A model generated the notes under the pieces. The model searched no databases. It was not told the origin of the DNA and worked only from the letters and a program-made list of their open reading frames with translations. DNA of 64,000 bases from Shinella curvata (GTDB lineage Bacteria > Pseudomonadota > Alphaproteobacteria > Rhizobiales > Rhizobiaceae). Below are positions 1 through 8,853 of the stretch, piece after piece (within the stretch, counting starts at the first letter, position 1; each line of letters starts with the position of its first letter). The position numbers and the translations under genes are program-made. The DNA lies in the NCBI RefSeq assembly GCF_022899935.1, contig NZ_JALJCJ010000004.1, forward strand, positions 1-64,000. The letters are read 5' to 3'.

Positions 1-175
1 CTCCCACCCCGCCATTTGGCGTATCAAAAACCACCGAGGCTCTAATCGCAGCCGGATGAAAATTCAGTGGCAGGTCACTGAGCCTCGGATTTTCGGTATT
101 TTCCAACAGCACCCTCGGATCGCCATCGACCGAAATCTTACCGCCTTCCATGAAGATCAGACGTGTGCCGACTGA
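1..175 (-). pseudogene. C-terminal remnant of an amino-acid ABC transporter ATPase
   Basis: Read on the minus strand, bases about 175 to 1 encode a segment with [10 protein letters not shown] followed by VDGDP and ENPRLSD. This matches the stretch after the H-loop of polar amino-acid ABC ATPases; compare [13 protein letters not shown] in the intact ATPase that ends at 53330. No Walker A, signature or Walker B motif precedes it, because an in-frame TGA lies just upstream near 185. The piece runs off the left edge of the window. It is best read as the broken tail of a gene interrupted near the Argonaute locus. The short length keeps confidence moderate. Confidence 0.5.
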
Positions 176-413
176 ACATCATCCTAAACGACAACCAATC
201 GTCCCAACCGTCCACGATGAGGCAGGCGCAATCAGTTACGTTGTCGGGAACAGGACCTTGAAGAATTCTGAAAAACATCTCGGATGAAGCATTCTCGGCG
301 TGCGCGTGCTGATAAGCAGTTAAGAACCACTAAAGGCTGCAACTATTCTGACATTACGCCAGCGCGGGGCGGGTGCAACTTAAAGCCCGCGTCAGTAGGC
401 CTATATAACTTGT
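176..413. other. Intergenic stretch upstream of the Argonaute operon
   Basis: No coding sequence could be supported here. The stretch lies between the ABC remnant and the ribosome binding site of the Argonaute operon and presumably carries its promoter, but I cannot assign -35 and -10 boxes with confidence. Confidence 0.4.
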
Positions 414-442
414 GGAGGAAAAGCTGAATGTTGTCGGTATGA
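414..442 (+). promoter_or_regulatory. Strong Shine-Dalgarno and four-codon open frame ahead of the nuclease gene
   Basis: GGAGGA at 414-419 sits eight bases before an ATG at 428. That ATG opens a frame M-L-S-V that ends at TGA 440-442. The frame is the same one used by the nuclease gene, whose usable starts are TTG 443 and ATG 500. It is either a tiny leader ORF coupled to the nuclease, or the original start of the gene now closed by an in-frame stop at codon 5. Confidence 0.5.
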
Positions 443-499
443 TTGCATTGGAATCCGATAACCGTTGGCAGGTTGGAACCTGCATCGTACTCATTGGCA

Positions 500-1819
500 A
501 TGGCGAAGACTATTACGCAGAATCAGATCAACGGTGAGATCGGGGAGACAGCCACAAGGTTGTGCTTCCTCAAAATGGGCTTCCAGTTCGATGGCCGCTC
601 CCGCTTGGAAGCAGGCATCGACGGCATCGCCGAAGTAATGCTCGAAGGCAGGCCGACTGCTGGAATGATCGCTGTCCAGGTAAAGACGACCGAGTCTGGA
701 ACATACTCCGGCGAGGACGACCAAGGCTTTACTTATCTTCTGCGGGCCGAAGACCTCGAGTACTGGCGTCCCAGCAATCTTCCGGTCATCATCGTCCTGC
801 ATCGAATTTCCGACGGCAGCCTCTACTGGAAGGAAGTACCGACAGGCGATGCCTTCCAGGACAGGCGTTTGAAATTCAGCAAGGCTGAGGACAGGCTCGG
901 ACCCTCCGCGGTGGATCGACTGGCGTCGTTGACGGTTCCGAAGACAGGTTTCGGCTATTACATACCCCCGCTGGGCGGCGGCGAAGAGGCATTGGTCAAT
1001 ATCCTTCCGGTCAAGCTGCCCCGAGAGATTTACGTTGCCACTACCAAGTATGACCGAAAGCAGGCGAGCGCCATCATCCTCGGCGACGACGAACCGGCAC
1101 GGTTCGACTGGGCTACCAAGGGAGGCGGGTTCTGGTCGTTCCACGATCCACGGATGAGCGTCTGCCGGAAATTTGTAGACCTTGACCAGGTCGAAGCCAT
1201 TGAGGTCGAGCATCTGGCTTTTCACGAAGACGAAAACGAACGGAACAACTTCGCGTTCCTATTGCGTCAGACCCTCAGTCATCAGGTGCGCGGCAACCTC
1301 TCTTGGAGCAAGGAGAAGGGGCTTCACTATTTTACGGCACGAGCCAAAAACACAGGTCGCATATTCAAGTATCGGGCCTCGAAGAAGAATACCGAGGCGG
1401 AGGTTGTCAACGTCGTCACGGATAGAGACAAGCCGGAGCGGGTGTCGTTTGTCCGTCACCACGCTTTCATTCCTCGGTTCGAGAGCCTTTTCGACGAGTG
1501 GTATCTCGTGATCGAGCCAACGTATTTCTTTACCTATGACGGCATGAACCCCCATACCGCGCCCGATGCATTGCTGTCTGGAAAGAAGCGCATGGACAAC
1601 AGCAGCGCCATCCGCGGCCAGGTCATCATGTGGCACCGATTCCTGCAAAGTATCGAACCGAAAGCTACCGACCTTTTCGCCGCTCCATCAGGCGAACCGT
1701 GGTTGACCTTCGGAGAGCCCCCAATGGTTCAGCTCCCGACGCGTGTCCCCGAAGATGTGTGGCGTACGAAAGCTAAATCGGCCGGAGAGGAGGGGCCGCA
1801 AGGTGTCTTCGAAATTTAA
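500..1819 (+). CDS. SPARDA effector: DUF4365 nuclease fused to APAZ domain (DREN-APAZ)
   Basis: This is the effector half of a short Argonaute defence system. Residues 7-150 form a DUF4365 domain, a PD-(D/E)xK-type nuclease. It opens with N8-x-x-N-G-E13-x-G-E16, then D41 in AGIDG, then Q60-V-K62, the D-xn-QxK active-site pattern. Residues about 165-430 match APAZ, the domain that docks short Argonautes; the NNFAFLLRQ helix and the GLHYF strand are visible. Family knowledge: in SPARDA the complex is loaded with a small RNA guide, senses matching invader DNA, and the nuclease then degrades DNA and RNA indiscriminately, killing or stalling the infected cell. ATG 500 (439 residues) starts at the conserved GEIGE region; TTG 443 would add 19 residues. 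The gene overlaps the Argonaute gene by 17 bp. Confidence 0.87.
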   Translation: MAKTITQNQINGEIGETATRLCFLKMGFQFDGRSRLEAGIDGIAEVMLEGRPTAGMIAVQVKTTESGTYSGEDDQGFTYLLRAEDLEYWRPSNLPVIIVLHRISDGSLYWKEVPTGDAFQDRRLKFSKAEDRLGPSAVDRLASLTVPKTGFGYYIPPLGGGEEALVNILPVKLPREIYVATTKYDRKQASAIILGDDEPARFDWATKGGGFWSFHDPRMSVCRKFVDLDQVEAIEVEHLAFHEDENERNNFAFLLRQTLSHQVRGNLSWSKEKGLHYFTARAKNTGRIFKYRASKKNTEAEVVNVVTDRDKPERVSFVRHHAFIPRFESLFDEWYLVIEPTYFFTYDGMNPHTAPDALLSGKKRMDNSSAIRGQVIMWHRFLQSIEPKATDLFAAPSGEPWLTFGEPPMVQLPTRVPEDVWRTKAKSAGEEGPQGVFEI

Positions 1820-3263
1820 AACCTCGATATTTCAAGAGCCCCACCTCGAGTTCGGCGACAGCCATCACAACACCGATCCGAGGCGTGGTCTCGTTGTTGG
1901 CGGACCGTTGCAGACACCGGTCGGGGACACCATCAAGATTGCCGTGGTCGGCAGCGCCAAGACAGTCGAAGACGCCAAGCGCTTCATGGGCACTGTCGCC
2001 GGCGGCGTCGCCGGAAACGGTGAGAAGCATCCGAATATGCACCCTGATTTCCCCGGCCTGGGTAATCAAAATCCTTATAGATGCAAGTTTGAAGTGGATG
2101 AGCGCGCCACCGCTGCGATCCCTCAGTCGAAAATCGACAAGATCAAGAAGGAGCCATACACCGATAAGGCAATCGAAATGGCCGTCGACGAGATATTCAA
2201 AGAACTCCAAGCAATCGACGAGAGTGGAAATCGCCCAGACGTCGCCGTCATAGCCCTCCCTGTTTCCTTGATCGAAAGGGTTTGGAACGCCCGGTCCGAC
2301 GCAGGCGATGACAGTGAAACAGACGCCATCGAGTGGGCGGACGTCCTGAATTTTCGCGGGCTCCTCAAGGCAAAGTCGATGCATCTGAGCTTTCCGACCC
2401 AGATCGTGTGGGAGGACGTCTTTGACGGGAAGGCCTCAATCCCGAAAAAGATCAAGGAAGACAGCGAACGGAACACTCAAGATGACGCCGATGTCATCTG
2501 GAACCTGATGACATCGCTATACTACAAGGGAACTGGACGCATACCGTGGCGGCGGATGCCTCATGTAGGTGAGTTCACCGCCTGCTACATCGGCGTGAGC
2601 TTCTATCGAGAGGCTGGCGGCAAGGACCTGTTCACGAGCGCGGCGCAGATGTTCGACGAGCGTGGCCGCGGCTTTATCCTGAAGGGTAAGCGCGCAGAAA
2701 CGGAGAGTAGGGGGCGGCATCCCTACATGACCAGAGATGATGCCCGTGATCTGATCCTGGAAGTGCTTGGTGCCTATAAGGCCCACCACCGGAACTACCC
2801 CGCCCGTGTCGCTGTCTATAAGACGTCCCGCTTCCGTGAGGAAGAGGCGGAAGGGATCACCGAGGCGCTTGCAGAATTAGCGATCGAGATGAAGGACCTG
2901 GTCTGGATTCAGGAGCGGACGGCTATGAAGGTGCTCCGCGACGGCAACTATCCTGTAATGCGCGGCACATTCATCGAACTCGACGGAAAGGGTCTGCTGT
3001 ACACGAACGGTAGCATTCCGTACTACGGTACCTACCCTGGCACCTACGACCCTCGACCGCTACTCATCTGCCCCCATGAATCCAGTGACAACACAGTCGA
3101 ACAGATTGCTAAGGAGGTCCTCTCCTTGACCAAAATCAACTGGAACTCGACCCAGATGAACCAAAAGCTGCCAGTGCCGATCAGGGCAGCCAGGAAGGTC
3201 GGCGAGGTATTGAAATACGCGGGTGACGACAAGGTAAGCTCGGACTACTCGCGCTATATGTAA
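1803..3263 (+). CDS. Short prokaryotic Argonaute (MID-PIWI, catalytically inactive)
   Basis: The guide-binding partner of the DUF4365-APAZ protein. The 486-residue length lacks N and PAZ domains, as in short pAgos. The MID domain spans about 100-250 and ends in [12 protein letters not shown] (residues 239-250), typical of the family. The PIWI domain runs from about 258 to the end, with IGVSFYRE (263-270), VYKTSRF (338-344), [16 protein letters not shown] (398-413) and [10 protein letters not shown] (442-451). The catalytic positions are lost: Ser266 stands where active enzymes have Asp, and Lys-Thr replaces the Arg-Asp pair. It therefore should bind a guide and target but not slice. Start GTG 1803 follows GGAGGGG at 1789-1795 and overlaps the effector gene, implying translational coupling. 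An upstream in-frame start at 1743 lacks this ribosome site. Confidence 0.9.
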   Translation: MSSKFKTSIFQEPHLEFGDSHHNTDPRRGLVVGGPLQTPVGDTIKIAVVGSAKTVEDAKRFMGTVAGGVAGNGEKHPNMHPDFPGLGNQNPYRCKFEVDERATAAIPQSKIDKIKKEPYTDKAIEMAVDEIFKELQAIDESGNRPDVAVIALPVSLIERVWNARSDAGDDSETDAIEWADVLNFRGLLKAKSMHLSFPTQIVWEDVFDGKASIPKKIKEDSERNTQDDADVIWNLMTSLYYKGTGRIPWRRMPHVGEFTACYIGVSFYREAGGKDLFTSAAQMFDERGRGFILKGKRAETESRGRHPYMTRDDARDLILEVLGAYKAHHRNYPARVAVYKTSRFREEEAEGITEALAELAIEMKDLVWIQERTAMKVLRDGNYPVMRGTFIELDGKGLLYTNGSIPYYGTYPGTYDPRPLLICPHESSDNTVEQIAKEVLSLTKINWNSTQMNQKLPVPIRAARKVGEVLKYAGDDKVSSDYSRYM

Positions 3264-3275
3264 CCGCGAGTAGTC
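3243..3275 (+). terminator. Perfect 11-bp inverted repeat over the Argonaute stop codon
   Basis: GACTACTCGCG (3243-3253) pairs with CGCGAGTAGTC (3265-3275) across an 11-base loop that holds the TAA stop. There is no following T run, so this is either a weak or Rho-assisted terminator, or a 3'-end stabiliser of the Argonaute mRNA. Confidence 0.5.
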
Positions 3276-3823
3276 AGGCTAAGCGGCTGATCTTAATATC
3301 GCTCCTTTCGACATCCACGCGAGCGATAGTCGAGAGCCATCGGCAGATGAAACCCTGCGGGCATCGTACCATCGCTTTCATACTTCGCTTGTAGGCGTGG
3401 CGGGATTGCGCCGCCTAATTTTCCACGCCGGAACAGAGAATGTCCGCTTCTGAATAGGTTTGGGTAGGAGTTCTATGACTGAAATGAGGGCGCGAAGCTG
3501 CCCCAACCTCAGACCGGCTAAAGTCCACTTTGGCCGACAGCAGACACTGAGGGATTGTTTACCACGAGGCAATTATCAAGCATGAGCTCACCAAGCCGGC
3601 TCTGCTTGTGGCCATTCGCGATTGAGGTGAGTGTCGTTGTCGTAGCCGATCACAGACCACGGTGAGGGAGTAAGTGGGAGCAGGGTGCCAATTACTGTAA
3701 AGGTGGGGCACAAGAAGGAACTCTGCGAGCCCGCGCGACCTCGGCGTCGCACCTGGCTTGCAAATCGCCTATGAAACTGAGCCCAATAGATACGGCTTCC
3801 AAACCGGATGCCGGCGCACTCCA
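3276..3823. other. Non-coding spacer between the defence genes and the homoserine operon
   Basis: About 550 bases without a convincing gene; short open frames here lack ribosome sites and family features. A 7-bp inverted repeat GGCGTGG (3394-3400) / CCACGCC (3423-3429) is the only structure noted. It marks the boundary between the plus-strand defence genes and the minus-strand catabolic genes. Confidence 0.4.
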
Positions 3824-4264
3824 CTATTTCCGAATGACAGAGGAGAGCGCGAAGGCCGTCAGGGTATCCTTCACTCCAGGCATCTCCGCGATCTGCTGCC
3901 AAATCTGGCGAATGCGGTCGGCCTTTTCGGCCTCGACCCGAACGAGCAGATCGAAATCTCCCGTCATAACGTCACAAGCGACCACTTCGGGTATCTTTTT
4001 CAGTGCATGAAGCACGTCGCCACCGCGCATGCGGTCATTGCGGTATACAAACATAAGGGCGGTCGTGAGGTTCTGGCTGGCGTTTCCGTCACCCGTGACG
4101 ATCGTGTACCCTTTTATATAGCCCTCACGTTCCAGTCGTTCGATGCGTACTCTTACGGCGTTTCTCGACAGGTTTATCTTCGAAGACAGATCGGCGTGTG
4201 AAATACGGGAGTTGGCCTTCAGTTCGGCCAGTAGCTGCTCATCGATGCGATCAAGAGATTTCAT
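3824..4264 (-). CDS. Lrp/AsnC family transcriptional regulator
   Basis: A 146-residue protein of the usual Lrp size. The N-terminal AsnC helix-turn-helix is seen in LDRIDEQLLAELKANSR and LSRNAVRVRIERLEREGYI (about residues 3-50). A C-terminal RAM ligand-binding domain follows, with VVACDVMTGDFDLLVRVE. ATG 4264 starts at the conserved leucine-rich HTH region; an upstream in-frame extension to 4354 would overlap the kinase-like gene and was rejected. It is the last gene of the minus-strand unit that begins with homoserine dehydrogenase, 19 bp after the kinase-like gene. It probably senses homoserine or a related amino acid and controls this unit. Confidence 0.9.
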   Translation of the reverse strand: MKSLDRIDEQLLAELKANSRISHADLSSKINLSRNAVRVRIERLEREGYIKGYTIVTGDGNASQNLTTALMFVYRNDRMRGGDVLHALKKIPEVVACDVMTGDFDLLVRVEAEKADRIRQIWQQIAEMPGVKDTLTAFALSSVIRK

Positions 4265-4283
4265 ATAGAGGTCTGGTTGACGG

Positions 4284-5069
4284 CTAGTGGAAGAGGTCCG
4301 GCGATATTGACCTGTATGCTGCCATGGAGAGCTCGGCCAGTCGACCCCCGTCATTGTTGCCAGCGAAATGCCTAGCCGTGGAGGCGAGAACGAAACCTGA
4401 TAGAGCGTCTTTCTCTGCGGCGGTCAATGTTCTTTCCGCCTGGTATCCTCTGAGGATCGCCGATGCCTTGCCTGGGTCAATCTTGCCGTTCGAAGCGAGT
4501 GCCCAGTTCACCAAAGCCTCGGCTACTTCAGATATGAGGAAGTCCTCGTGCCGGAGCCTGAAGTTGATCACTCCGCGGACCTCGTTCCCGATGAAGAATA
4601 TGTTCTCTGGAACCAACGCCCCGTGGATCGAACCTGACGGGAGGCTTGATACCTTTCGCTTTGTTTTACGGGCGAGGGCGGAGTGAATTTGCGCCATCAC
4701 TCTCCCGACCCCTTTGCATTGCTCGGCACTAGCGCTTTTTGTCGGTGACCCGGGCAAATGGTCGACGACCGCTACGAGGTGGTCTGCCGCCCGACAGGTC
4801 GCCTTGCCTTCAATCGTCCGTTTGGGTTTGGGGCACGGAATGCCGTGGGCATACAGGCTGTCCATCGTCTCGAACGCCTGCTCGAGATCGAGAGGCTCGG
4901 CACCGTTCTCGAAAAGTGTGACGATGAACTCGCCGTCCGCTGTGCGAAACAGGTAGGTCGTTTCGGTATCGCCATCCGCGATGCCGATAACCGACGTCAG
5001 ACCATTCATGCCATATGCCGACGCGATTGTCAGACGATCAACATCGGAAAGCTCGGTGAAGACTCCCAT
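4284..5069 (-). CDS. Homoserine-kinase-like (ThrB2/APH fold) protein with degenerate active site
   Basis: The N-terminus MGVFTELSD, the LFENGAEP strand, and the LYAHGIPCPKP and ENIFFIGN segments resemble alphaproteobacterial homoserine kinase (APH-type ThrB). Two key residues are gone: the catalytic loop reads H-G-A-L-V-P-E-N, where the family has H-x-D-L-x-x-x-N, and the metal-binding Asp-Phe is Asn-Phe (GVINF). At 261 residues it is also shorter than the roughly 320 typical of ThrB. ATG 5069 has GAGG upstream and lies 10 bp after aspartase. It probably no longer phosphorylates homoserine, which would suit a pathway that degrades homoserine; a binding or regulatory role is a guess. Confidence 0.75.
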   Translation of the reverse strand: MGVFTELSDVDRLTIASAYGMNGLTSVIGIADGDTETTYLFRTADGEFIVTLFENGAEPLDLEQAFETMDSLYAHGIPCPKPKRTIEGKATCRAADHLVAVVDHLPGSPTKSASAEQCKGVGRVMAQIHSALARKTKRKVSSLPSGSIHGALVPENIFFIGNEVRGVINFRLRHEDFLISEVAEALVNWALASNGKIDPGKASAILRGYQAERTLTAAEKDALSGFVLASTARHFAGNNDGGRLAELSMAAYRSISPDLFH

Positions 5070-5079
5070 GGTAGCGCCT

Positions 5080-6498
5080 CTAAAGAACAGACCGGTTGAA
5101 CGATGCTCGCGCGAATGAGGCAGCCCCGTCAAAAACCTGCTCGAGTTCGGCTTGCCCGAGAACACCCTCCTCTTCGACGACCTCTCGAAGGGCGCGGTTT
5201 TCCGCCAGCGCTTTTTTCGACAAGGCGGCCGCCTTGCTGTAGCCAATCAGCTTTGCCAAGGGCGTAGCCAATACGAGTGATTGGTCCAAAAGAGCCTTGC
5301 AACGATCTACGTCGACCTCGATTCCGTCGACACATCGGACGCGGAAGATTTCCATACCTCTGGTAAGCATCCGCATCGACTGCAGGATGTTGAGAACGAT
5401 CACTGGCTCCATCGCGTTTAGTTGTAGCTGCCCCGCGCTGGCTGCCATAGTCACCGTGAGGTCATTGCCTATGACCTGAAAACCGATCTGGTTCATCATC
5501 TCGGGGATGACGGGGTTCACCTTGCCGGGCATGATCGAGGACCCGGCCTGGACCGGAGGGAGCTTAATCTCGCCGAAACCGCCGCGAGGTCCGCTGCTGA
5601 GCAGACGAAGATCGTTGCAGATTTTGGTCAGTTTCACGGCGATGCGTTTCAAGACTCCGGAGAAGGACACGAAGCCTCCTGTGTCGGATGTCGCCTCGAT
5701 CAAATTCCGGGCGGGGATCACCTGGAGGCCCGATATGTTGGAGAGGTGACCACACGCGACGGCCGAGAAACCTGCGGGAACATTGATCGAGGTCCCAATG
5801 GCCGACCCGCCGAGGTTCACTTCTTTCAGCAGCCTGCACACCGCATTCACCTGATCGATGTCTTCTTCGATCAATTCGGCGAAGGCTTCGAATTCCTGAC
5901 CTGCCGTCATTGGGACGGCATCCTGGAGCTGCGTGCGGCCGACCTTCAAGGTATCCCCGAACTGGTTCGCTTTCGCGCGGAACGCGTCTCGAAGTTCGAC
6001 CTGCGAGCTTAGCAGGGCGTCACAGGCGCGTAGAATGGTCAAGCGCAGTGCCGTCGGATAGACGTCGTTGGTTGACTGGGAAAGGTTGACGTCATCGTTG
6101 GGATGTAGTGTCGCGTAATCTCCGAGAGGGCTTCCGAGTTTCAGGAGAGCGATATTCGTCAGCACCTCGTTGACATTCATGTTGGTCGACGTGCCAGCGC
6201 CGCCCTGCATCATATCGACGGGGAAATTGGTTTCGATCTCTTTGAGCTCGATCAGATCGTCACACGCGTCGCAGATGGCATTGCACTTCTCGGTAGATAA
6301 CAGGCCAAGGTCATGGTTGGTCAAAGCCGCGGCCTTCTTGACCATGGCCATTGACTGGATCAGTTCCGGATAGTCGCTCAGACGCATACCGGAGACATCG
6401 AAATTCAACTCCGCTCGCCTTGTGTGCACGCCATAGAGCGCATTGGCAGGGATCGGAAGTGGGCCAATCAAATCGGTTTCGATGCGGTCAACGGTCAT
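5080..6498 (-). CDS. aspA: Aspartate ammonia-lyase (aspartase)
   Basis: Cytosolic enzyme of the fumarase/aspartase superfamily, deaminating aspartate to fumarate and ammonia. The 472-residue length fits. Motifs in order: TSTNMN (103-108), SQSTNDVYPT (140-149), KVGRTQLQDA (185-194) and the lyase signature GSSIMPGKVN (319-328), which holds the flexible-loop catalytic serine. Fumarase C is the main alternative; the linkage to homoserine and aspartate-semialdehyde enzymes favours aspartase. It sits 12 bp after dapA and would deliver the carbon of homoserine to the TCA cycle. Confidence 0.9.
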   Translation of the reverse strand: MTVDRIETDLIGPLPIPANALYGVHTRRAELNFDVSGMRLSDYPELIQSMAMVKKAAALTNHDLGLLSTEKCNAICDACDDLIELKEIETNFPVDMMQGGAGTSTNMNVNEVLTNIALLKLGSPLGDYATLHPNDDVNLSQSTNDVYPTALRLTILRACDALLSSQVELRDAFRAKANQFGDTLKVGRTQLQDAVPMTAGQEFEAFAELIEEDIDQVNAVCRLLKEVNLGGSAIGTSINVPAGFSAVACGHLSNISGLQVIPARNLIEATSDTGGFVSFSGVLKRIAVKLTKICNDLRLLSSGPRGGFGEIKLPPVQAGSSIMPGKVNPVIPEMMNQIGFQVIGNDLTVTMAASAGQLQLNAMEPVIVLNILQSMRMLTRGMEIFRVRCVDGIEVDVDRCKALLDQSLVLATPLAKLIGYSKAAALSKKALAENRALREVVEEEGVLGQAELEQVFDGAASFARASFNRSVL

Positions 6499-6510
6499 TT
6501 TGGAGCTTTC

Positions 6511-7389
6511 TCAGTCTGCAATTCCGGCGTGACGCATGGCGTCGTCGATTTCGATCTTCACGTTTTCGCTGACCTGTACGAGCGGAAGGCGGAGATCGGC
6601 CTTAATGATGCCGAGGCGGGAAAGGGCATATTTCGCGCCTGCAGGGCTTGTTTCGAGGAACAGTGCTCGATGGAGTGGCATCAGCTTGTCCTGCAGCTCC
6701 AAAGCCGTCGCGTAATTCCCCGCGAGGCAGGCGTCCTGGAAGTCTGCACAGAGGCGAGGGGCGACATTGGAGGAAACGGAAATGCACCCATGGCCTCCAT
6801 GAGCCATATAGCCGAGCGCGGTGCCATCCTCCCCAGAAAGGAGGTTAAATTCAGTACCGCAGGCTATGCGCTCAAGGGAGGGCCGCAAAATGTTGCCCGT
6901 CGCATCCTTCACGCCGATAATGTTTTTGCAGTCATTGTAGATGCGAGCCAGAGTTTCAACCTGGATATCAATGACGCTTCGCCCAGGGATATTGTAGACA
7001 ATGATGGGAAGTGTTGCTTCAGCATCGATCGCCTTGAAGTGTTCATAGATGCCGAGCTGTGTTGGCTTATTGTAATACGGAGCCACGATCAGGAGGCCGT
7101 CGGCACCAGCTTGCTGCGCGTGGCGTACGAAATCGATCGCTTCCTCAGTGCTGTTCGACCCTGCGCCTGCAATGACGGGGACGCGGCCTTTCGCCGTCTC
7201 AACCGTGATTTCAACAATTCGCTTGTGCTCTGCATGGCTCAGGGTTGGACTCTCGCCGGTGGTGCCGCAGGGGACGAGGCCGGAAGAACCTGATGAAATC
7301 TGCCATTCGATGAGGCTGCGCAGGGCAGCCTCATCGACCTTGCCATCTGCAAACGGCGTGACGAGCGCGGTAATGGAACCTTTGAACAC
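6511..7389 (-). CDS. dapA: 4-hydroxy-tetrahydrodipicolinate synthase (DapA)
   Basis: A TIM-barrel aldolase of 292 residues. It keeps the full DapA active site: G-T-T-G-E with Thr44, Tyr132 and Arg137 in YNIPGRS, and Schiff-base Lys161 in GVKDATG. The known reaction condenses pyruvate with aspartate semialdehyde. Within this operon aspartate semialdehyde is the expected product of homoserine oxidation, so the enzyme may drain that reactive aldehyde into lysine/diaminopimelate synthesis. It is probably an accessory copy in addition to a chromosomal dapA. Some relatives act on other 2-keto-acid aldols, so the substrate is likely but not proven. Confidence 0.85.
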   Translation of the reverse strand: MFKGSITALVTPFADGKVDEAALRSLIEWQISSGSSGLVPCGTTGESPTLSHAEHKRIVEITVETAKGRVPVIAGAGSNSTEEAIDFVRHAQQAGADGLLIVAPYYNKPTQLGIYEHFKAIDAEATLPIIVYNIPGRSVIDIQVETLARIYNDCKNIIGVKDATGNILRPSLERIACGTEFNLLSGEDGTALGYMAHGGHGCISVSSNVAPRLCADFQDACLAGNYATALELQDKLMPLHRALFLETSPAGAKYALSRLGIIKADLRLPLVQVSENVKIEIDDAMRHAGIAD

Positions 7390-7431
7390 CTTTTTACTCC
7401 GTAGATGCTGATGGCTGATGGTAAGGGTCTG

Positions 7432-8853
7432 CTACGAGCGCTTCAGCCTATTGACGCAGACGACCTTGGGTTGGGTCATGTCTTCGTAGGCGAAGCGGAC
7501 CCCTTCGCGTCCCATGCTGCCGTACTTGAAACCACCGAATGGCATCGCGTCGAACCGATAGTCGGATGAGTCATTGATCATGACGCCGCCGGCTTCGATC
7601 CGGTCGGCTGCGTCGAGCGCATCTTCCAGGTCGTTGGTGAAGATGCCTGCGTGCAAGCTGTATTCCGGGCTGTTCGCGAGGGTTATGGCATCCTCGATGC
7701 TGTCGAAAGGTTCGAGGATCACGATCGGCGCGAACACCTCCTCGTTCCATGCATCGCAGGTGGCGGGAACGTTTTCGAGGACCGTCGGGGGATACAGGTT
7801 TCCGGACGGCTGGTGACCGCAGAGGAGGGTTGCGCCCGCCTCGATGGCTCTTTCGACCATCGCCGATGCGCGGCCGACAGCCTTCTCGGTAATCATCGGA
7901 CCGACGTCGGTGTCTGCGTCCAGGGGATTTCCGGTCTTGAGCTTCAGTGTCTGGGCGACGAATTCGTCGCGGAACCGCTCATAAATAGGGCGCTGGACGA
8001 GAATGCGCTGTGTACCGATGCAGTTCTGGCCTGCGGCCCAGTATGCACCGGACACACAACCTTCGACCGCGGCGTCGAAATCGCTGTTCTCCATCACGAT
8101 GACAGGCGCGTTGCCGCCGAGGTCCATCGCAAGCTTCTTGATGCCCGCGCTCTTCGAGATGGCCTCGCCCGTTGCGAAGCCACCGGTGAAGGAAATCATC
8201 CGGACTTCCTTGGCCGAGACAATCGCCCTTCCGAGTTCCGCTCCACCGATAGCCACTGTGATGATCTCGTCAGGGAGCCCGGCGGCAACCAAGGTGTCAA
8301 CGAGCTTCACCGCTGACAGAGGGGTGAGTTCTGAAGGCTTGAGGAGAATCGAATTGCCGCCGGCGATCGCTGGACCGAGCTTGTGGGCAACGAGGTTCAG
8401 CGGGTCGTTGTAAGGAGTGATGGCAGCGATGATCCCGAGGGGTTCACGTGTGTACCAACCTTGTCGGGCCTCCGAACCTGCGTAGGAATCGAACGGGATG
8501 ACCTCGCCTGCATTCCGCTTGGCTTCGTCGGCAGAGAGCTTGAGCGTATTGATGCAGCGAGTGACTTCCTTACGTGCCTGGGTGATCGTCTTGCCGGCTT
8601 CACGGACGATGAGGACGGCGAAGTCTTCTTTATCCGCGGCGATCAGGGACGCTGTCTTCTCAAGGATTGCGGAGCGCTTGTGGCGGGGCAGGGACCGCGC
8701 GATACGGGCTCCGGTCCGCGCCCGATCGAGCAGTTCCGGTACGGAGTCCGCGCTGGTTTCGGCGACAGTACCGATTGGAGCCCCGTTAAACGGGTCACTT
8801 ACGATGATGGCATCTGCCACGGTCTGGTTGGTGCGGGCGGCGTTCTGCATCAT
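7432..8853 (-). CDS. NAD(P)-dependent aldehyde dehydrogenase, probably aspartate-semialdehyde oxidising
   Basis: A 473-residue ALDH superfamily enzyme. It shows the ITPYND active-site loop (145-150), the SFTGG cofactor motif (about 221) and the nucleophile Cys278 in GQNCIGTQR. The general-base motif, normally E-L-G-G, is D-L-G-G (Asp244), which is unusual. ATG 8853 overlaps the homoserine dehydrogenase stop in an ATGA arrangement, giving tight coupling. From the context I infer that it oxidises aspartate 4-semialdehyde to aspartate, linking homoserine dehydrogenase to aspartase. The family also includes succinate-semialdehyde and lactaldehyde dehydrogenases, so the substrate rests on neighbours. 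Confidence 0.83.
   Translation of the reverse strand: MMQNAARTNQTVADAIIVSDPFNGAPIGTVAETSADSVPELLDRARTGARIARSLPRHKRSAILEKTASLIAADKEDFAVLIVREAGKTITQARKEVTRCINTLKLSADEAKRNAGEVIPFDSYAGSEARQGWYTREPLGIIAAITPYNDPLNLVAHKLGPAIAGGNSILLKPSELTPLSAVKLVDTLVAAGLPDEIITVAIGGAELGRAIVSAKEVRMISFTGGFATGEAISKSAGIKKLAMDLGGNAPVIVMENSDFDAAVEGCVSGAYWAAGQNCIGTQRILVQRPIYERFRDEFVAQTLKLKTGNPLDADTDVGPMITEKAVGRASAMVERAIEAGATLLCGHQPSGNLYPPTVLENVPATCDAWNEEVFAPIVILEPFDSIEDAITLANSPEYSLHAGIFTNDLEDALDAADRIEAGGVMINDSSDYRFDAMPFGGFKYGSMGREGVRFAYEDMTQPKVVCVNRLKRS

Noticed and set aside
491-1225. 244-codon minus-strand frame opposite the SPARDA nuclease gene
   Set aside because: It is the antisense of a gene with clear DUF4365 and APAZ features, lacks a ribosome site and shows no family motif.
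1743-1802. Longer N-terminus for the Argonaute starting at 1743
   Set aside because: No ribosome site precedes 1743, while GTG 1803 has GGAGGGG at the right distance; the extra residues read as translated overlap.
1773-2384. 203-codon minus-strand frame opposite the Argonaute gene
   Set aside because: Antisense shadow of a well-supported MID-PIWI gene; no recognisable protein features.
3588-3902. Minus-strand frame of 104 codons in the spacer after the Argonaute gene
   Set aside because: Overlaps the end of the Lrp gene, has no ribosome site and resembles nothing known.
5080-6498. Fumarase C as the identity of the lyase
   Set aside because: The superfamily signature is shared, but the operon (homoserine dehydrogenase, aldehyde dehydrogenase, Lrp) makes aspartase the better reading; assay would settle it.
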